From assembly GCA_009760855.2 (NCBI GenBank), contig WPIO01000067.1, positions 805,501-869,500 on the forward strand: DNA of 64,000 nucleotides. The letters run 5' to 3'. Source of the stretch: Cristatella mucedo (Eukaryota; Bryozoa; Phylactolaemata; Cristatellidae). The notes below the pieces were generated by a model. The model worked only from the letters and a program-made list of their open reading frames with translations. It had not been told where the DNA came from and searched no databases. Positions 12,801 to 27,800 of this stretch are shown piece by piece. Position 1 is the stretch's first letter, and each line of letters starts with the position of its first letter. The translations under genes and the position numbers were made by a program.

Positions 12801-15800
12801 TGATGATGACAGCTTTTCAAGTGTACAAGATCGGACCTGACGGCACCCAAGCCGATTCGACGGCGAATGTGCTAAAAGTCAGTAGACAGTCCCTAAGTGT
12901 AGTTGCCAAAATAAATGACGTATGATACACTAATTGTCTTTCATTTTTTTACATTGCAGACTACTGCACTGATGTAGAACTACATAACAAGAGGCAGATG
13001 CTGTTTTATATAGATACTCAAGTAATTGATCCCTTTCGAATGATAAAATCATTTTAAACTGTTAAAAACGAAACGTTCTAACATGGGTTTAAGGATACCA
13101 AACGGCACAGAGTAGTGACGTATTATTGAAAGCTATGATGCTGCACTGATTGAGATATTATAAAATTGCCAAAGTATGTCACCTGCCCGGATCAAATATA
13201 GGTTTACTGAAATTTGAAGACCTTAATGTATACTCGACTCTGTGCTTACCTGAAATGACATTTGCTGATACTGCTTCAACAAACAGTGGGCAAGTTCAGC
13301 GAAAGCGACTCGACGAGGCACAAATTATTTTCCCTAGAAATAGTTGGCAATGAGAAATAACAAGCCCCCTTTCACGACAGCTACTCTCCTCGGTTCATCA
13401 CCCACCAACCCAGCCTTGGCAAGATTCGCTGCTTGAAGACTGAGAACTAAAATCAGCTACAATCATCTAGTACATTTTGCAAAACCGTGTTCATAGCCGA
13501 ACATCCGTTTCTATCAAATAACATACGACCATATTTTCTGATTCATGTTATTAACTCTCAGCAGCAGAACATATTTGGCTATCCTACAATGGGGCAGCCA
13601 CACTACGAATTACTTCATGGAATTGCCTCTTACCATCTGTCCCACTAACTCTGCACGTAGATGCAACTACTTCTCTTTATATCTCACATTTTTCTCAAGC
13701 TGCTTTCGACATTTCGAACACTTACGTCAACTTTTTGCCGTTTGCGACAGCAGTGGTTGGTAACGGGAGCTGCTGACCGCCTAAGACTCTGCTCCATTTG
13801 ATGTTCGGGTTCGGAACGCCATCAGCATCGCAAATTAGATCGACCGTTCCACCAACATGAACGCCGTCTTTTCCGAAATCGTCACTGACGGCCGTAACTT
13901 TCACTGAAGATGGTGCGTAGTGGTCTAAATCAAGTAGAGCAGATGTTTCTTGAAGCACGTTGGATTGAATGATTCGTGGAATTGGCACGAATACTTTAAC
14001 ACTCATTTTCAGCAATACATGCTGAGCAGATTGACTTATCATGGCTGTGGTCGAACTGTTGGCATATCTTTCAAATGAATATCAGTGCCTTGCCATGTCA
14101 CGCAAAGCAATGCATGAACTACCTGCCCACTAAGCTAGATCGTTATCCCCTAGATAATGCTATGGCATACATTAGAAAGATATTTCAGAGCTGGGCGAAC
14201 TGGAAGAGACTTCCCCGCACAGGCAAGGATGCAACATCGTGTAACACTCACCGAGCACGTTAATACTGATCTGGCTTGACGAAATAGGTCCGAAGCCATC
14301 GACGACTGCTTGACATGTGTAGACACCTGAGTTAGCTGAAGTTATTCCTTTGAGGCTGCAACATTTCATCCACACCATTACAGGAACACACTCGCACATA
14401 AGCTTTAGTCTGAATCACCTGCTGCCAGAGGAGTTAGCAGGTAAAATGCCTGACCGTCGCCAAAGGATGAGCTATGAAGTAGCATATGCCTTGCTATATA
14501 TAAAGAAAACTACAAAGCCTTAACGTTGGCTGAGTTGTGCCTCTTTGTAGGCTGAACTTAAGTTGTAATAAAGGAATCCGTTATCCATTCCGACTGACAG
14601 GTAAAGACGAAAAGTGTCAGGCTTCCATGACAAATCGATTCAACGTCTTGACTGGGAAACGTCGTGCCTGAATTTAAAGTTGGCTCAAAGCTTCCGAGTG
14701 CGATAGAGCGATCGGCGTCTAAGTGGCCCTATTTTGAGTTAGGCGATATTTACCGATAACGTGTGCCACATTCATTGGAAAAACATTTCGAATGCATACG
14801 CTTGACGACCAGCAGCCTGTCAATATCATTAGGAGGCATTTTTAGCGAACTCACTTGAGCACAGCAGTGCCTGGCGAAGAAACACTGGGAAGTAGCTGTC
14901 CATCCTTTGTCCACACCAGCTGAAGGCTTGAGTCACCGATGGCACGACCAGTGATCGACAAGTCAGTTCCAGGTAGGAAGGAGTTGGCGTCCCCATTTAA
15001 AGGTCGCACCCCACTTGCGACCACTTCGACCTTCAATGGCGACCAGTTGATGGGTCTGCTTCCACCTGAGAGGATGTTCAAGGTGTTACCAACAGCGACA
15101 AGCTCCATGAAGCAAACTTCCCAAGATATTTTCTCATTAAATATTTGTAACCTATCAACACTACGTATCGAACGGCTGATGAGCCGCACTCTTCGTTGAT
15201 TATTATCTCTGTAGGCTGATAAGATCATCTGATGATATTTAAAGAAGTAACGAACAGATTGCACTGTACCACAGCTCAAAAATCAACGGGTGACGGAGTC
15301 AGAATGCACATGCACATGTCTGCCAATTTTCGTCGGGACCGAAATAATTGTACAATTGCAAGCACTAATTTGTACGCCTGCTTTCACAAAGCAGCAAAGT
15401 GTTACTGATGCGCCTGTGCTTAAAGAACGTGCATAATGTCAGCCAGATCTCAAGCACTCGCTGCATTCAACTGTACATAGAGAATGCAATCGACAAGTCC
15501 TGCATGCTAGGGAAGAGATCCCTAATTGCGAAGCCCTTGACCGGGAAACGGACGATGCCACTGCAGTCAGCACAGATGGCAAAGGCAAATCGTCGGCTTC
15601 CCATGCATGTTGGGTGCAGTGTCAAGCTTGGAAATGAGCAAATGCACTTGCCTTTTGGGTCACTGACGACGCTGACAGCAGTAGACACCGAACCGTACCG
15701 ATTCTGAGCAGTACACAAGTACGTTCCAATGTCACCTGCCTTGACTGATGGTATCCTACAAAGGAATGTTCAGGTGTGCATGCTGAGTCAGATCGGGTTT

Positions 15801-18800
15801 CACTTAAATTCTCGAGATAAAGGACTGCACTTTGAAACTTTGATCATTCTTGTAATCAGTGTCCGTCGTGTCAGCTATGGATTGACACAGCCGACAGCGA
15901 ACTAACTTCAGCCGTAGCCATTGGAAGCGATAGTATGTCTTCCAGCACAATTCTATTGCAATAACTTTCTGTATGCAGCTTTTGCGTTCTGAAAGGTTCA
16001 ACTAGAAAACTATCGATAGCAGGCAATCTGGAAAGAATGAAACTGACTTCAGATATACGTCTGTGCTACCTTAATTACGGTTTAAAATGATGGCTAAACT
16101 GGAACATCGTCCTTTCATTGGAAGCGACATGAAACTGTTACTCCGGCACTAGACATCTATGAAGATTGCGAATAAACTAACCATGACAGGCTATGCAGCA
16201 CTAGGTACGAGAATTTCACTGCTCTAGCACTTGTAGACCTGTCGGTTTTCATCGAAGCCAGAGATCGTGATGTCTTACTTCAATGATTAAGACCGTGGAT
16301 TAGTCTAGCAGACTTGATAGCTCGATTGAAATCGTTCCTCACTGATCGTGCTCAATCCGCATCTTTTGTAGGTATAGTCTGCATTACAAGATCACCTACC
16401 AGTTGAGTCCCTCTACGGTTCATTTTCGGTCCATTGACCTCTTTCATTCATACTGAACCTCAGAGAAACCTGACTAACGGTCTACGAATTACGTGTCACT
16501 TTATACAAACAATACTGAATAGTATTTGGATAAACAATTTCAGAATCCGTGGCAGCAACTGATAAAGTGATCGCTTGCTTTGCTGACAGTCAACCACGGT
16601 GTCGGTAGACAATGCTGGAAAGTGCAGGCGATAAAACGGAACTATTGCTAACGACACTCGCAATGCATATGAATGATTTAGAAAGCTCGTCTCTTGTAAC
16701 AGGCGACTTTGCAGCTTGAAAATTGTCACATCCTCGCCATTTAGGGTCACACATCTAAAAACGTTTACATTTTGATAGCTTCTCTCAACGGAATCTTGGT
16801 TTAGATAAGCTTTACCTCAAGTTGCAATCAAAGATTCATAACTTTTTTCGATGTTGCTCTGCTAAAGATTTAACTTTATCCTTAGTTCTGACTCGGCTTT
16901 ACTAATGCAATTTCCTTTGGCTGAGCTAGAGAAAAGCGACCGGAACGTTGCCTCTGGATATATACACGACAGTACAGCTGGCTTGCTAATGCCAAGGTTC
17001 GGTCTTGTATGTTGTTTTCAAAAGAAATTTGGATCGCTGGCTGTCGATCGATAGCTACATACTGGGGATGGCAGACGGGCATACGAGGCCATCCACGGCC
17101 TGGCTCCTTCTCGTCTTGTCAAACTGTGCCACCTCTTGCAGCAGCCACTCCGTTCCCGGTTCCGGTCGTGTATGGAAAATATATTCACTGTCCTATTCCT
17201 CCACTTGAAGGCTGTTGGTGACAGAATGTTGTGCTCTGGGGGTCGTCGACTCCTGGATTTCCCTCTCACGATTCTAATGCAATGACGCCTACGTTAGTGC
17301 TGCCTATTACGGCACGACCTTTCCATACTTCCTGAGCTGCTACTTTCGTGTTGCTCACTACCCTAGCTGCTCACCTGACTCGGCTAGGCTTTCAAATTCC
17401 TTTCCGTTGCGTGAGATAAAGTAAGTTGGCTACCGAACGCTACCGAAAGAAGCTTAGGGTTTGAGTGGGCTATATGAACCTCTCCTGCTTTACATCGCCA
17501 TAGTCTTCGTAGATTTTAAGATTTGCAGACAGAGTTCCATCTTCGTTTAGTGCAGCAACACTGCCATCGATCCTTCGAAAGGACTACTTCAAATTCTGAC
17601 CTACATACTTACCTTCAAATTAAAAGTGAGCAGAGCATTTATTGAGTTTGCATTATAATTACGTCTGTTTCAAGCTTCTGCCAAATTACTCGTTTATAAC
17701 TTAATCAATTTTCACTAAGTAAGTAAGTAAGAGTAGCAAGAGCTACCCCGAGTTGCTGCATCATGCGGTCTTAGTCTATCTAGTCAATTAAATGAGTTTT
17801 GTTTTTACGATCTACTATGTGCCCCGTCTTTCAAAGGTCTTTAGAACGCCTCACTTAAAATTAAAATGTCACTTGTATTATGAGCTCGTGTCGTCTTGCA
17901 TGCCGAAAGTTCTCAGGGTTTATTCGTGCTTTGAAGGCTGGTTGTCACATGTATGTTTACGCATTTAATCTCAATACTGCTTCGGTGCTAGAGTGGAAAC
18001 CTTTTCTAATAGCTCCTCACTTACTTTAGTTGGCCGCCGTCGACGACGGCATAGGCCGGCAAGGGAGCCTTCTGAGAGCCCTTGGCCCTGTACCATGTAT
18101 AGGTGCACGCTGGACCACAATTTGCTTGGCAAACGAGGATGAGCTCTCCACCAATTGCGACGCCACCACTACCACCTGCACCGTTGGGGGAAGTCACTTT
18201 TGCCGAGTTTGGAGCGTAGCTGCCTACAAGTGCATCGAAATCGTCACTCGGTCGCTTTACTATCACATGGATTGTACAACGACTGGAACTTTGATTGTTT
18301 CAGGCACATAAAGCAGCCCCATTAAATCGGTTCATGCAGAGGCACATCTCTTAACATGTCAACCAGCTGCTAGAGGCTTTAGTATTCGTGACGGAACGTA
18401 ACAGGGGAAACCGTCGAAATGCCAAGCAGCACGAGCAGGCTCGTTCCAGCAAGTTACCTTTTACATCAACAGCGACGTTGACCGTCCCAGACGATGAGCC
18501 GTCCTGGTTCGTAGCAGTGCACGTGTAAGTTCCAGAATCTTGAGCCTGAACTGAGGTTAGCCTACAAGCGGCATCTCAGAGGTGCATGATGAGCTCAAGT
18601 TTGATGATGACAGCTTTTCAAGTGTACAAGATCGGACCTGACGGCACCCAAGCCGATTCGACGGCGAATGTGCTAAAAGTCAGTAGACAGTCCCTAAGTG
18701 TAGTTGCCAAAATAAATGACGTATGATACACTAATTGTCTTTCATTTTTTTACATTGCAGACTACTGCACTGATGTAGAACTACATAACAAGAGGCAGAT

Positions 18801-21800
18801 GCTGTTTTTATATAGATACTCAAGTAATTGATCCCTTTCGAATGATAAAATCATTTTAAACTGTTAAAAACGAAACGTTCTAACATGGGTTTAAGGATAC
18901 CAAACGGCACAGAGTAGTGACGTATTATTGAAAGCTATGATGCTGCACTGATTGAGATATTATAAAATTGCCAAAGTATGTCACCTGCCCGGATCAAATA
19001 TAGGTTTACTGAAATTTGAAGACCTTAATGTATACTCGACTCTGTGCTTACCTGAAATGACATTTGCTGATACTGCTTCAACAAACAGTGGGCAAGTTCA
19101 GCGAAAGCGACTCGACGAGGCACAAATTATTTTCCCTAGAAATAGTTGGCAATGAGAAATAACAAGCCCCCTTTCACGACAGCTACTCTCCTCGGTTCAT
19201 CACCCACCAACCCAGCCTTGGCAAGATTCGCTGCTTGAAGACTGAGAACTAAAATCAGCTACAATCATCTAGTACATTTTGCAAAACCGTGTTCATAGCC
19301 GAACATCCGTTTCTATCAAATAACATACGACCATATTTTCTGATTCATGTTATTAACTCTCAGCAGCAGAACATATTTGGCTATCCTACAATGGGGCAGC
19401 CACACTACGAATTACTTCATGGAATTGCCTCTTACCATCTGTCCCACTAACTCTGCACGTAGATGCAACTACTTCTCTTTATATCTCACATTTTTTCTCA
19501 AGCTGCTTTCGACATTTCGAACACTTACGTCAACTTTTTGCCGTTTGCGACAGCAGTGGTTGGTAACGGGAGCTGCTGACCGCCTAAGACTCTGCTCCAT
19601 TTGATGTTCGGGTTCGGAACGCCATCAGCATCGCAAATTAGATCGACCGTTCCACCAACATGAACGCCGTCTTTTCCGAAATCGTCACTGACGGCCGTAA
19701 CTTTCACTGAAGATGGTGCGTAGTGGTCTAAATCAAGTAGAGCAGATGTTTCTTGAAGCACGTTGGATTGAATGATTCGTGGAATTGGCACGAATACTTT
19801 AACACTCATTTTCAGCAATACATGCTGAGCAGATTGACTTATCATGGCTGTGGTCGAACTGTTGGCATATCTTTCAAATGAATATCAGTGCCTTGCCATG
19901 TCACGCAAAGCAATGCATGAACTACCTGCCCACTAAGCTAGATCGTTATCCCTAGATAATGCTATGGCATACATTAGAAAGATATTTCAGAGCTGGGCGA
20001 ACTGGAAGAGACTTCCCCGCACAGGCAAGGATGCAACATCGTGTAACACTCACCGAGCACGTTAATACTGATCTGGCTTGACGAAATAGGTCCGAAGCCA
20101 TCGACGACTGCTTGACATGTGTAGACACCTGAGTTAGCTGAAGTTATTCCTTTGAGGCTGCAACATTTCATCCACACCATTACAGGAACACACTCGCACA
20201 TAAGCTTTAGTCTGAATCACCTGCTGCCAGAGGAGTTAGCAGGTAAAATGCCTGACCGTCGCCAAAGGATGAGCTATGAAGTAGCATATGCCTTGCTATA
20301 TAAAGAAAACTACAAAGCCTTAACGTTGGCTGAGTTGTGCCTCTTTGTAGGCTGAACTTAAGTTGTAATAAAGGAATCCGTTATCCATTCCGACTGACAG
20401 GTAAAGACGAAAAGTGTCAGGCTTCCATGACAAATCGATTCAACGTCTTGACTGGGAAACGTCGTGCCTGAATTTAAAGTTGGCTCAAAGCTTCCGAGTG
20501 CGATAGAGCGATCGGCGTCTAAGTGGCCCTATTTTGAGTTAGGCGATATTTACCGATAACGTGTGCCACATTCATTGGAAAAACATTTCGAATGCATACG
20601 CTTGACGACCAGCAGCCTGTCAATATCATTAGGAGGCATTTTTAGCGAACTCACTTGAGCACAGCAGTGCCTGGCGAAGAAACACTGGGAAGTAGCTGTC
20701 CATCCTTTGTCCACACCAGCTGAAGGCTTGAGTCACCGATGGCACGACCAGTGATCGACAAGTCAGTTCCAGGTAGGAAGGAGTTGGCGTCCCCATTTAA
20801 AGGTCGCACCCCACTTGCGACCACTTCGACCTTCAATGGCGACCAGTTGATGGGTCTGCTTCCACCTGAGAGGATGTTCAAGGTGTTACCAACAGCGACA
20901 AGCTCCATGAAGCAAACTTCCCAAGATATTTTCTCATTAAATATTTGTAACCTATCAACACTACGTATCGAACGGCTGATGAGCCGCACTCTTCGTTGAT
21001 TATTATCTCTGTAGGCTGATAAGATCATCTGATGATATTTAAAGAAGTAACGAACAGATTGCACTGTACCACAGCTCAAAAATCAACGGGTGACGGAGTC
21101 AGAATGCACATGCACATGTCTGCCAATTTTCGTCGGGACCGAAATAATTGTACAATTGCAAGCACTAATTTGTACGCCTGCTTTCACAAAGCAGCAAAGT
21201 GTTACTGATGCGCCTGTGCTTAAAGAACGTGCATAATGTCAGCCAGATCTCAAGCACTCGCTGCATTCAACTGTACATAGAGAATGCAATCGACAAGTCC
21301 TGCATGCTAGGGAAGAGATCCCTAATTGCGAAGCCCTTGACCGGGAAACGGACGATGCCACTGTAGTCAGCACAGATGGCAAAGGCAAATCGTCGGCTTC
21401 CCATGCATGTTGGGTGCAGTGTCAAGCTTGGAAATGAGCAAATGCACTTGCCTTTTGGGTCACTGACGACGCTGACAGCAGTAGACACCGAACCGTACCG
21501 ATTCTGAGCAGTACACAAGTACGTTCCAATGTCACCTGCCTTGACTGATGGTATCCTACAAAGGAATGTTCAGGTGTGCATGCTGAGTCAGATCGGGTTT
21601 CACTTAAATTCTCGAGATAAAGGACTGCACTTTGAAACTTTGATCATTCTTGTAATCAGTGTCCGTCGTGTCAGCTATGGATTGACACAGCCGACAGCGA
21701 AGTAACTTCAGCCGTAGCCATTGGAAGCGATAGTATGTCTTCCAGCACAATTCTATTGCAATAACTTTCTGTATGCAGCTTTTGCGTTCTGAAAGGTTCA

Positions 21801-24800
21801 ACTAGAAAAACTATCGATAGCAGGCAATCTGGAAAGAAATGAAACTGACTTCAGATATACGTCTGTGCTACCTTAATTACGGTTTAAAATGATGGCTAAA
21901 CTGGAACATCGTCCTTTCATTGGAAGCGACATGAAACTGTTACTCCGGCACTAGACATCTATGAAGATTGCGAATAAACTAACCATGACAGGCTATGCAG
22001 CACTAGGTACGAGAATTTCACTGCTCTAGCACTTGTAGACCTGTCGGTTTTCATCGAAGCCAGAGATCGTGATGTCTTACTTCAACGATTAAGACCGTGG
22101 AGTAGTCTAGCAGACTTGATAGCTCGATTGAAATCGTTCCTCACTGATCGTGCTCAATCCGCATCTTTTGTAGGTATAGTCTGCATTACAAGATCACCTA
22201 CCAGTTGAATCCCTCTACGGTTCATTTTCGGTCCATTGACCTCTTTCATTCATACTGAACCTCAGAGAAACCTGACTAACGGTCTACGAATTACGTGTTA
22301 CTTTATACAAACAATACTGAATAGTATTTGGATAAACAATTTCAGAATCCGTGGCAGCAACTGATAAAGTGATCGCTTGCTTTGCTGACAGTAAACCATG
22401 GTGTCGGTAGACAATGCTGGAAAGTGCAGGCGATAAAACGGAACTATTGCTAACGACACTCGCAATGCATATGAATGATTTAGAAAGCTCGTCTCTTGTA
22501 ACAGGCGACTTTGCAGCTTGAAAATTGTCACATCCTCGCCATTTAGGGTCACACATCTAAAAACGTTTACATTTTGATAGCTTCTCTCAACGGAATCTTG
22601 GTTTAGATAAGCTTTACCTCAAGTTGCAATCAAGATTCATAACTTTTTTTCGATGTTGCTCTGCTAAAGATTTAACTTTATCCTTAGTTCTGACTCGGCT
22701 TTACTAATGCAATTTCCTTTGGCTGAGCTAGAGAAAAGCGACCGGAACGTTGCCTCTGGATATATACACGACAGTACAGCTGGCTTGCTAATGCCAAGGT
22801 TTGGTCTTGTATGTTGTTTTCAAAAGAAATTTGGATCGCTGGCTGTCGATCGATAGCTACATACTGGGATGGGATGGCAGACGGGCATACGAGGCCATCC
22901 ACGGCCTGGCTCCTTCTCGTCTTGTCAAACTGTGCCACCTCTTGCAGCCACTCCGTTCCCGGTTCCGGTCGTGTATGGAAAATATATTCACTGTCCTATT
23001 CCTCCACTTGAAGGCTGTTGGTGACAGAATGTTGTGCTCTGGGGGTCGTCGACTCCTGGATTTCCCTCTCACGATTCTAATGCAATGACGCCTACGTTTA
23101 GTGCTGCCTATTACGGCACGACCTTTCCATACTTCCTGAGCTGCTACTTTCGTGTTGCTCACTACCCTAGCTGCTCACCTGACTCGGCTAGGCTTTCAAA
23201 TTCCTTTACGTTGCGTGAGATAAAGTAAGTTGGCTACCGAACGCTACCGAAAGAAGCTTAGGGTTTGAGTGGGCTATTATGAACCTCTCTCCTGCTTTAC
23301 ATCGCCATAGTCTTCGTAGATTTTAAGATTTGCAGACAGAGTTCCATCTTCGTTTAGTGCAGCAACACTGCCATCGATCCTTCGAAAGGACTACTTCAAA
23401 TTCTGACCTACATACTTACCTTCAAACTTTAAAAGTGAGCAGAGCATTTATTGAGTTTGCATTATAATTACGTCTGTTTCAAGCTTCTTCCAAATTACTC
23501 GTTTATAACTTAATCAATTTTCACTAAGTAAGTAAGTAAGAGTAGCAAGAGCTACCCCGAGTTGCTGCATCATGCGGTCTTAGTCTATCTAGTCAATTAA
23601 ATGAGTTTGTTTTTACGATCTACTATGTGCCCCGTCTTTCAAAGGTCTTTAGAACGCCTCACTTAAAATTAAAATGTCACTTGTATTATGAGCTCGTGTC
23701 GTCTTGCATGCCGAAAGTTCTCAGGGTTTATTCGTGCTTTGCAGGCTGGTTGTCACATGTATGTTTACGCATTTAATCTCAATACTGCTTCGGTGCTAGA
23801 GTGAAAACCTTTTCTAATAGCTCCTCACTTACTTTAGTTGGCCGCCGTCGACGACGGCATAGGCCGGCAAGGGAGCCTTCTGAGAGCCCTTGGCCCTGTA
23901 CCATGTATAGGTGCACGCTGGACCACAATTCGCTTGGCAAACGAGGATGAGCTCTCCACCAATTGCGACGCCACCACTACCACCAGCACCGTTGGGGGAA
24001 GTCACTTTTGCCGAGTTTGGAGCGTAGCTGCCTACAAGTGCATCGAAATCGTCACTCGGTCGCTTTTACTATCACATGGATTGTACAACGACTGGAACTT
24101 TGATTGTTTCAGGAACATAAAGCAGCCCCATTAAATCGGTTCATGCAGAGGCACATCTCTTAACATGTCAACCAGCTGCTAGAGGCTTTAGTATTCGTGA
24201 CGGAACGTAACAGGGGGAAACCGTCGAAATGCCAAGCAGCACGAGCAGGCTCGTTCCAGCAAGTTACCTTTTACATCAACAGCGACGTTGACCGTCCCAG
24301 ACGATGAGCCGTCCCTGGTTCGTAGCAGTGCACGTGTAAGTTCCAGAATCTTGAGCCTGAACTGAGGTTAGCCTACAAGCGGCATCTCAGAGGTGCATGA
24401 TGAGCTCAAGTTTGATGATGACAGCTTTTCAAGTGTACAAGATCGGACCTGACGGCACCCAAGCCGATTCGACGGCGAATGTGCTAAAAGTCAGTAGCCA
24501 GTCCCTAAGTGTAGTTGCCAAAACAAATGACGTATGATACACTAATTGTCTTTCATTTTTTTTACATTGCAGACTACTGCACTGATGTAGAACTACATAA
24601 CAAGAGGCAGATGCTGTTTTATATAGATACTCAAGTAATTGATCCCTTTCGAATGATGAAATCATTTTAAACTGTTAAAAACGAAACGTTCTAACATGGG
24701 TTTAAGGATACCAAACCGCACAGAGTAGTGACGTATTATTGAAAGCTATGATGCTGCACTGATTGAGATATTATAAAATTGCCAAAGTATGTCACCTGCC

Positions 24801-27800
24801 CGGATCAAATATAGGTTTACTGAAATTTGAAGACCTTAATGTATACTCGACTCTGTGCTTACCTGAAATGACATTTGCTGATACTGCTTCAACAGACAGT
24901 GGGCAAGTTCAGCGAAAGCGACTCGACGAGGCACAAATTATTTTCCCTAGAAATAGTTGGCAATGAGAAATAACAAGCCCCCTTTCACGACAGCTACTCT
25001 CCTCGGTTCATCACCCACCAACCCAGCCTTGGCAAGATTCGCTGCTTGAAGACTGAGAACTAAAATCAGCTACAATCATCTAGTACATTTTGCAAAACCG
25101 TGTTCATAGCCGAACATCCGTTTCTATCAAATAACATACGACCCATATTTTCTGATTCATGTTATTAACTCTCAGCAGCAGAACATATTTGGCTATCCTA
25201 CAATGGGGCAGCCACACTACGAATTACTTCATGGAATTGCCTCTTACCATCTGTCCCACTAACTCTGCACGTAGATGCAACTACTTCTCTTTATATCTCA
25301 CATTTTTCTCAAGCTGCTTTCGACATTTCGAACACTTACGTCAACTTTTTGCCGTTTGTGACAGCAGTGGTTGGTAACGGGAGCTGCTGACCGCCTAAGA
25401 CTCTGCTCCATTTGATGTTCGGGTTCGGAACGCCATCAGCATCGCAAATTAGATCGACCGTTCCACCAACATGAACGCCGTCTTTTCCGAAATCGTCACT
25501 GACGGCCGTAACTTTCACTGAAGATGGTGCGTAGTGGTCTAAATCAAGTAGAGCAGATGTTTCTTGAAGCACGTTGGATTGAATGATTCGTGGAATTGGC
25601 ACGAATACTTTAACACTCATTTTCAGCAATACATGCTGAGCAGATTGACTTATCATGGCTGTGGTCGAACTGTTGGCATATCTTTCAAATGAATATCAGT
25701 GCCTTGCCATGTCACGCAAAGCAATGCATGAACTACCTGCCCACTAAGCTAGATCGTTATCCCTAGATAATGCTATGGCATACATTAGAAAGATATTTCA
25801 GAGCTGGGCGAACTGGAAGAGACTTCCCCGCACAGGCAAGGATGCAACATCGTGTAACACTCACCGAGCACGTTAATACTGATCTGGCTTGACGAAATAG
25901 GTCCGAAGCCATCGACGACTGCTTGACATGTGTAGACGCCTGAGTTAGCTGAAGTTATTCCTTTGAGGCTGCAACATTTCATCCACACCATTACAGGAAC
26001 ACACTCGCACATAAGCTTTAGTCTGAATCACCTGCTGCCAGAGGAGTTAGCAGGTAAAATGCCTGACCGTCGCCAAAGGATGAGCTATGAAGTAGCATAT
26101 GCCTTGCTATATAAAGAAAACTACAAAGCCTTAACGTTGGCTGAGTTGTGCCTCTTTGTAGGCTGAACTTAAGTTGTAATAAAGGAATCCGTTATTCATT
26201 CCGACTGACAGGTAAAGACGAAAAGTGTCAGGCTTCCATGACAAATCGATTCAACGTCTTGACTGGGAAACGTCGTGCCTGAATTTAAAGTTGGCTCAAA
26301 GCTTCCGAGTGCGATAGAGCGATCGGCGTCTAAGTGGCCCTATTTTGAGTTAGGCGATATTTACCGACAACGTGTGCCACATTCATTGGAAAAACATTTC
26401 GAATGCATACGCTTGACGACCAGCAGCCTGTCAATATCATTAGGAGGCATTTTTTAGCGAACTCACTTGAGCACAGCAGTGCCTGGCGAAGAAACACTGG
26501 GAAGTAGCTGTCCATCCTTTGTCCACACCAGCTGAAGGCTTGAGTCACCGATGGCACGACCAGTGATCGACAAGTCAGTTCCAGGTAGGAAGGAGTTGGC
26601 GTCCCCATTTAAAGGTCGCACCCCACTTGCGACCACTTCGACCTTCAATGGCGACCAGTTGATGGGTCTGCTTCCACCTGAGAGGATGTTCAAGGTGTTA
26701 CCAACAGCGACAAGCTCCATGAAGCAAACTTCCCAAGATATTTTCTCATTAAATATTTGTAACCTATCAACACTACGTATCGAACGGCTGATGAGCCGCA
26801 CTCTTCGTTGATTATTATCTCTGTAGGCTGATAAGATCATCTGATGATATTTAAAGAAGTAACGAACAGATTGCACTGTACCACAGCTCAAAAATCAACG
26901 GGTGACGGAGTCAGAATGCACATGCACATGTCTGCCAATTTTCGTCGGGACCGAAATAATTGTACAATTGCAAGCACTAATTTGTACGCCTGCTTTCACA
27001 AAGCAGCAAAGTGTTACTGATGCGCCTGTGCTTAAAGAACGTGCATAATGTCAGCCAGATCTCAAGCACTCGCTGCATTCAACTGTACATAGAGAATGCA
27101 ATCGACAAGTCCTGCATGCTAGGGAAGAGATCCCTAATTGCGAAGCCCTTGACCGGGAAACGGACGATGCCACTGTAGTCAGCACAGATGGCAAAGGCAA
27201 ATCGTCGGCTTCCCATGCATGTTGGGTGCAGTGTCAAGCTTGGAAATGAGCAAATGCACTTGCCTTTTGGGTCACTGACGACGCTGACAGCAGTAGACAC
27301 CGAACCGTACCGATTCTGAGCAGTACACAAGTACGTTCCAATGTCACCTGCCTTGACTGATGGTATCCTACAAAGGAATGTTCAGGTGTGCATGCTGAGT
27401 CAGATCGGGTTTCACTTAAATTCTCGAGATAAAGGACTGCACTTTGAAACTTTGATCATTCTTGTAATCAGTGTCCGTCGTGTCAGCTATGGATTGACAC
27501 AGCCGACAGCGAAGTAACTTCAGCCGTAGCCATTGGAAGCGATAGTATGTCTTCCAGCACAATTCTATTGCAATAACTTTCTGTATGCAGCTTTTGCGTT
27601 CTGAAAGGTTCAACTAGAAAACTATCGATAGCAGGCAATCTGGAAAGAATGAAACTGACTTCAGATATACGTCTGTGCTACCTTAATTACGGTTTAAAAT
27701 GATGGCTAAACTGGAACATCGTCCTTTCATTGGAAGCGACATGAAACTGTTACTCCGGCACTAGACATCTATGAAGATTGCGAATAAACTAACCATGACA

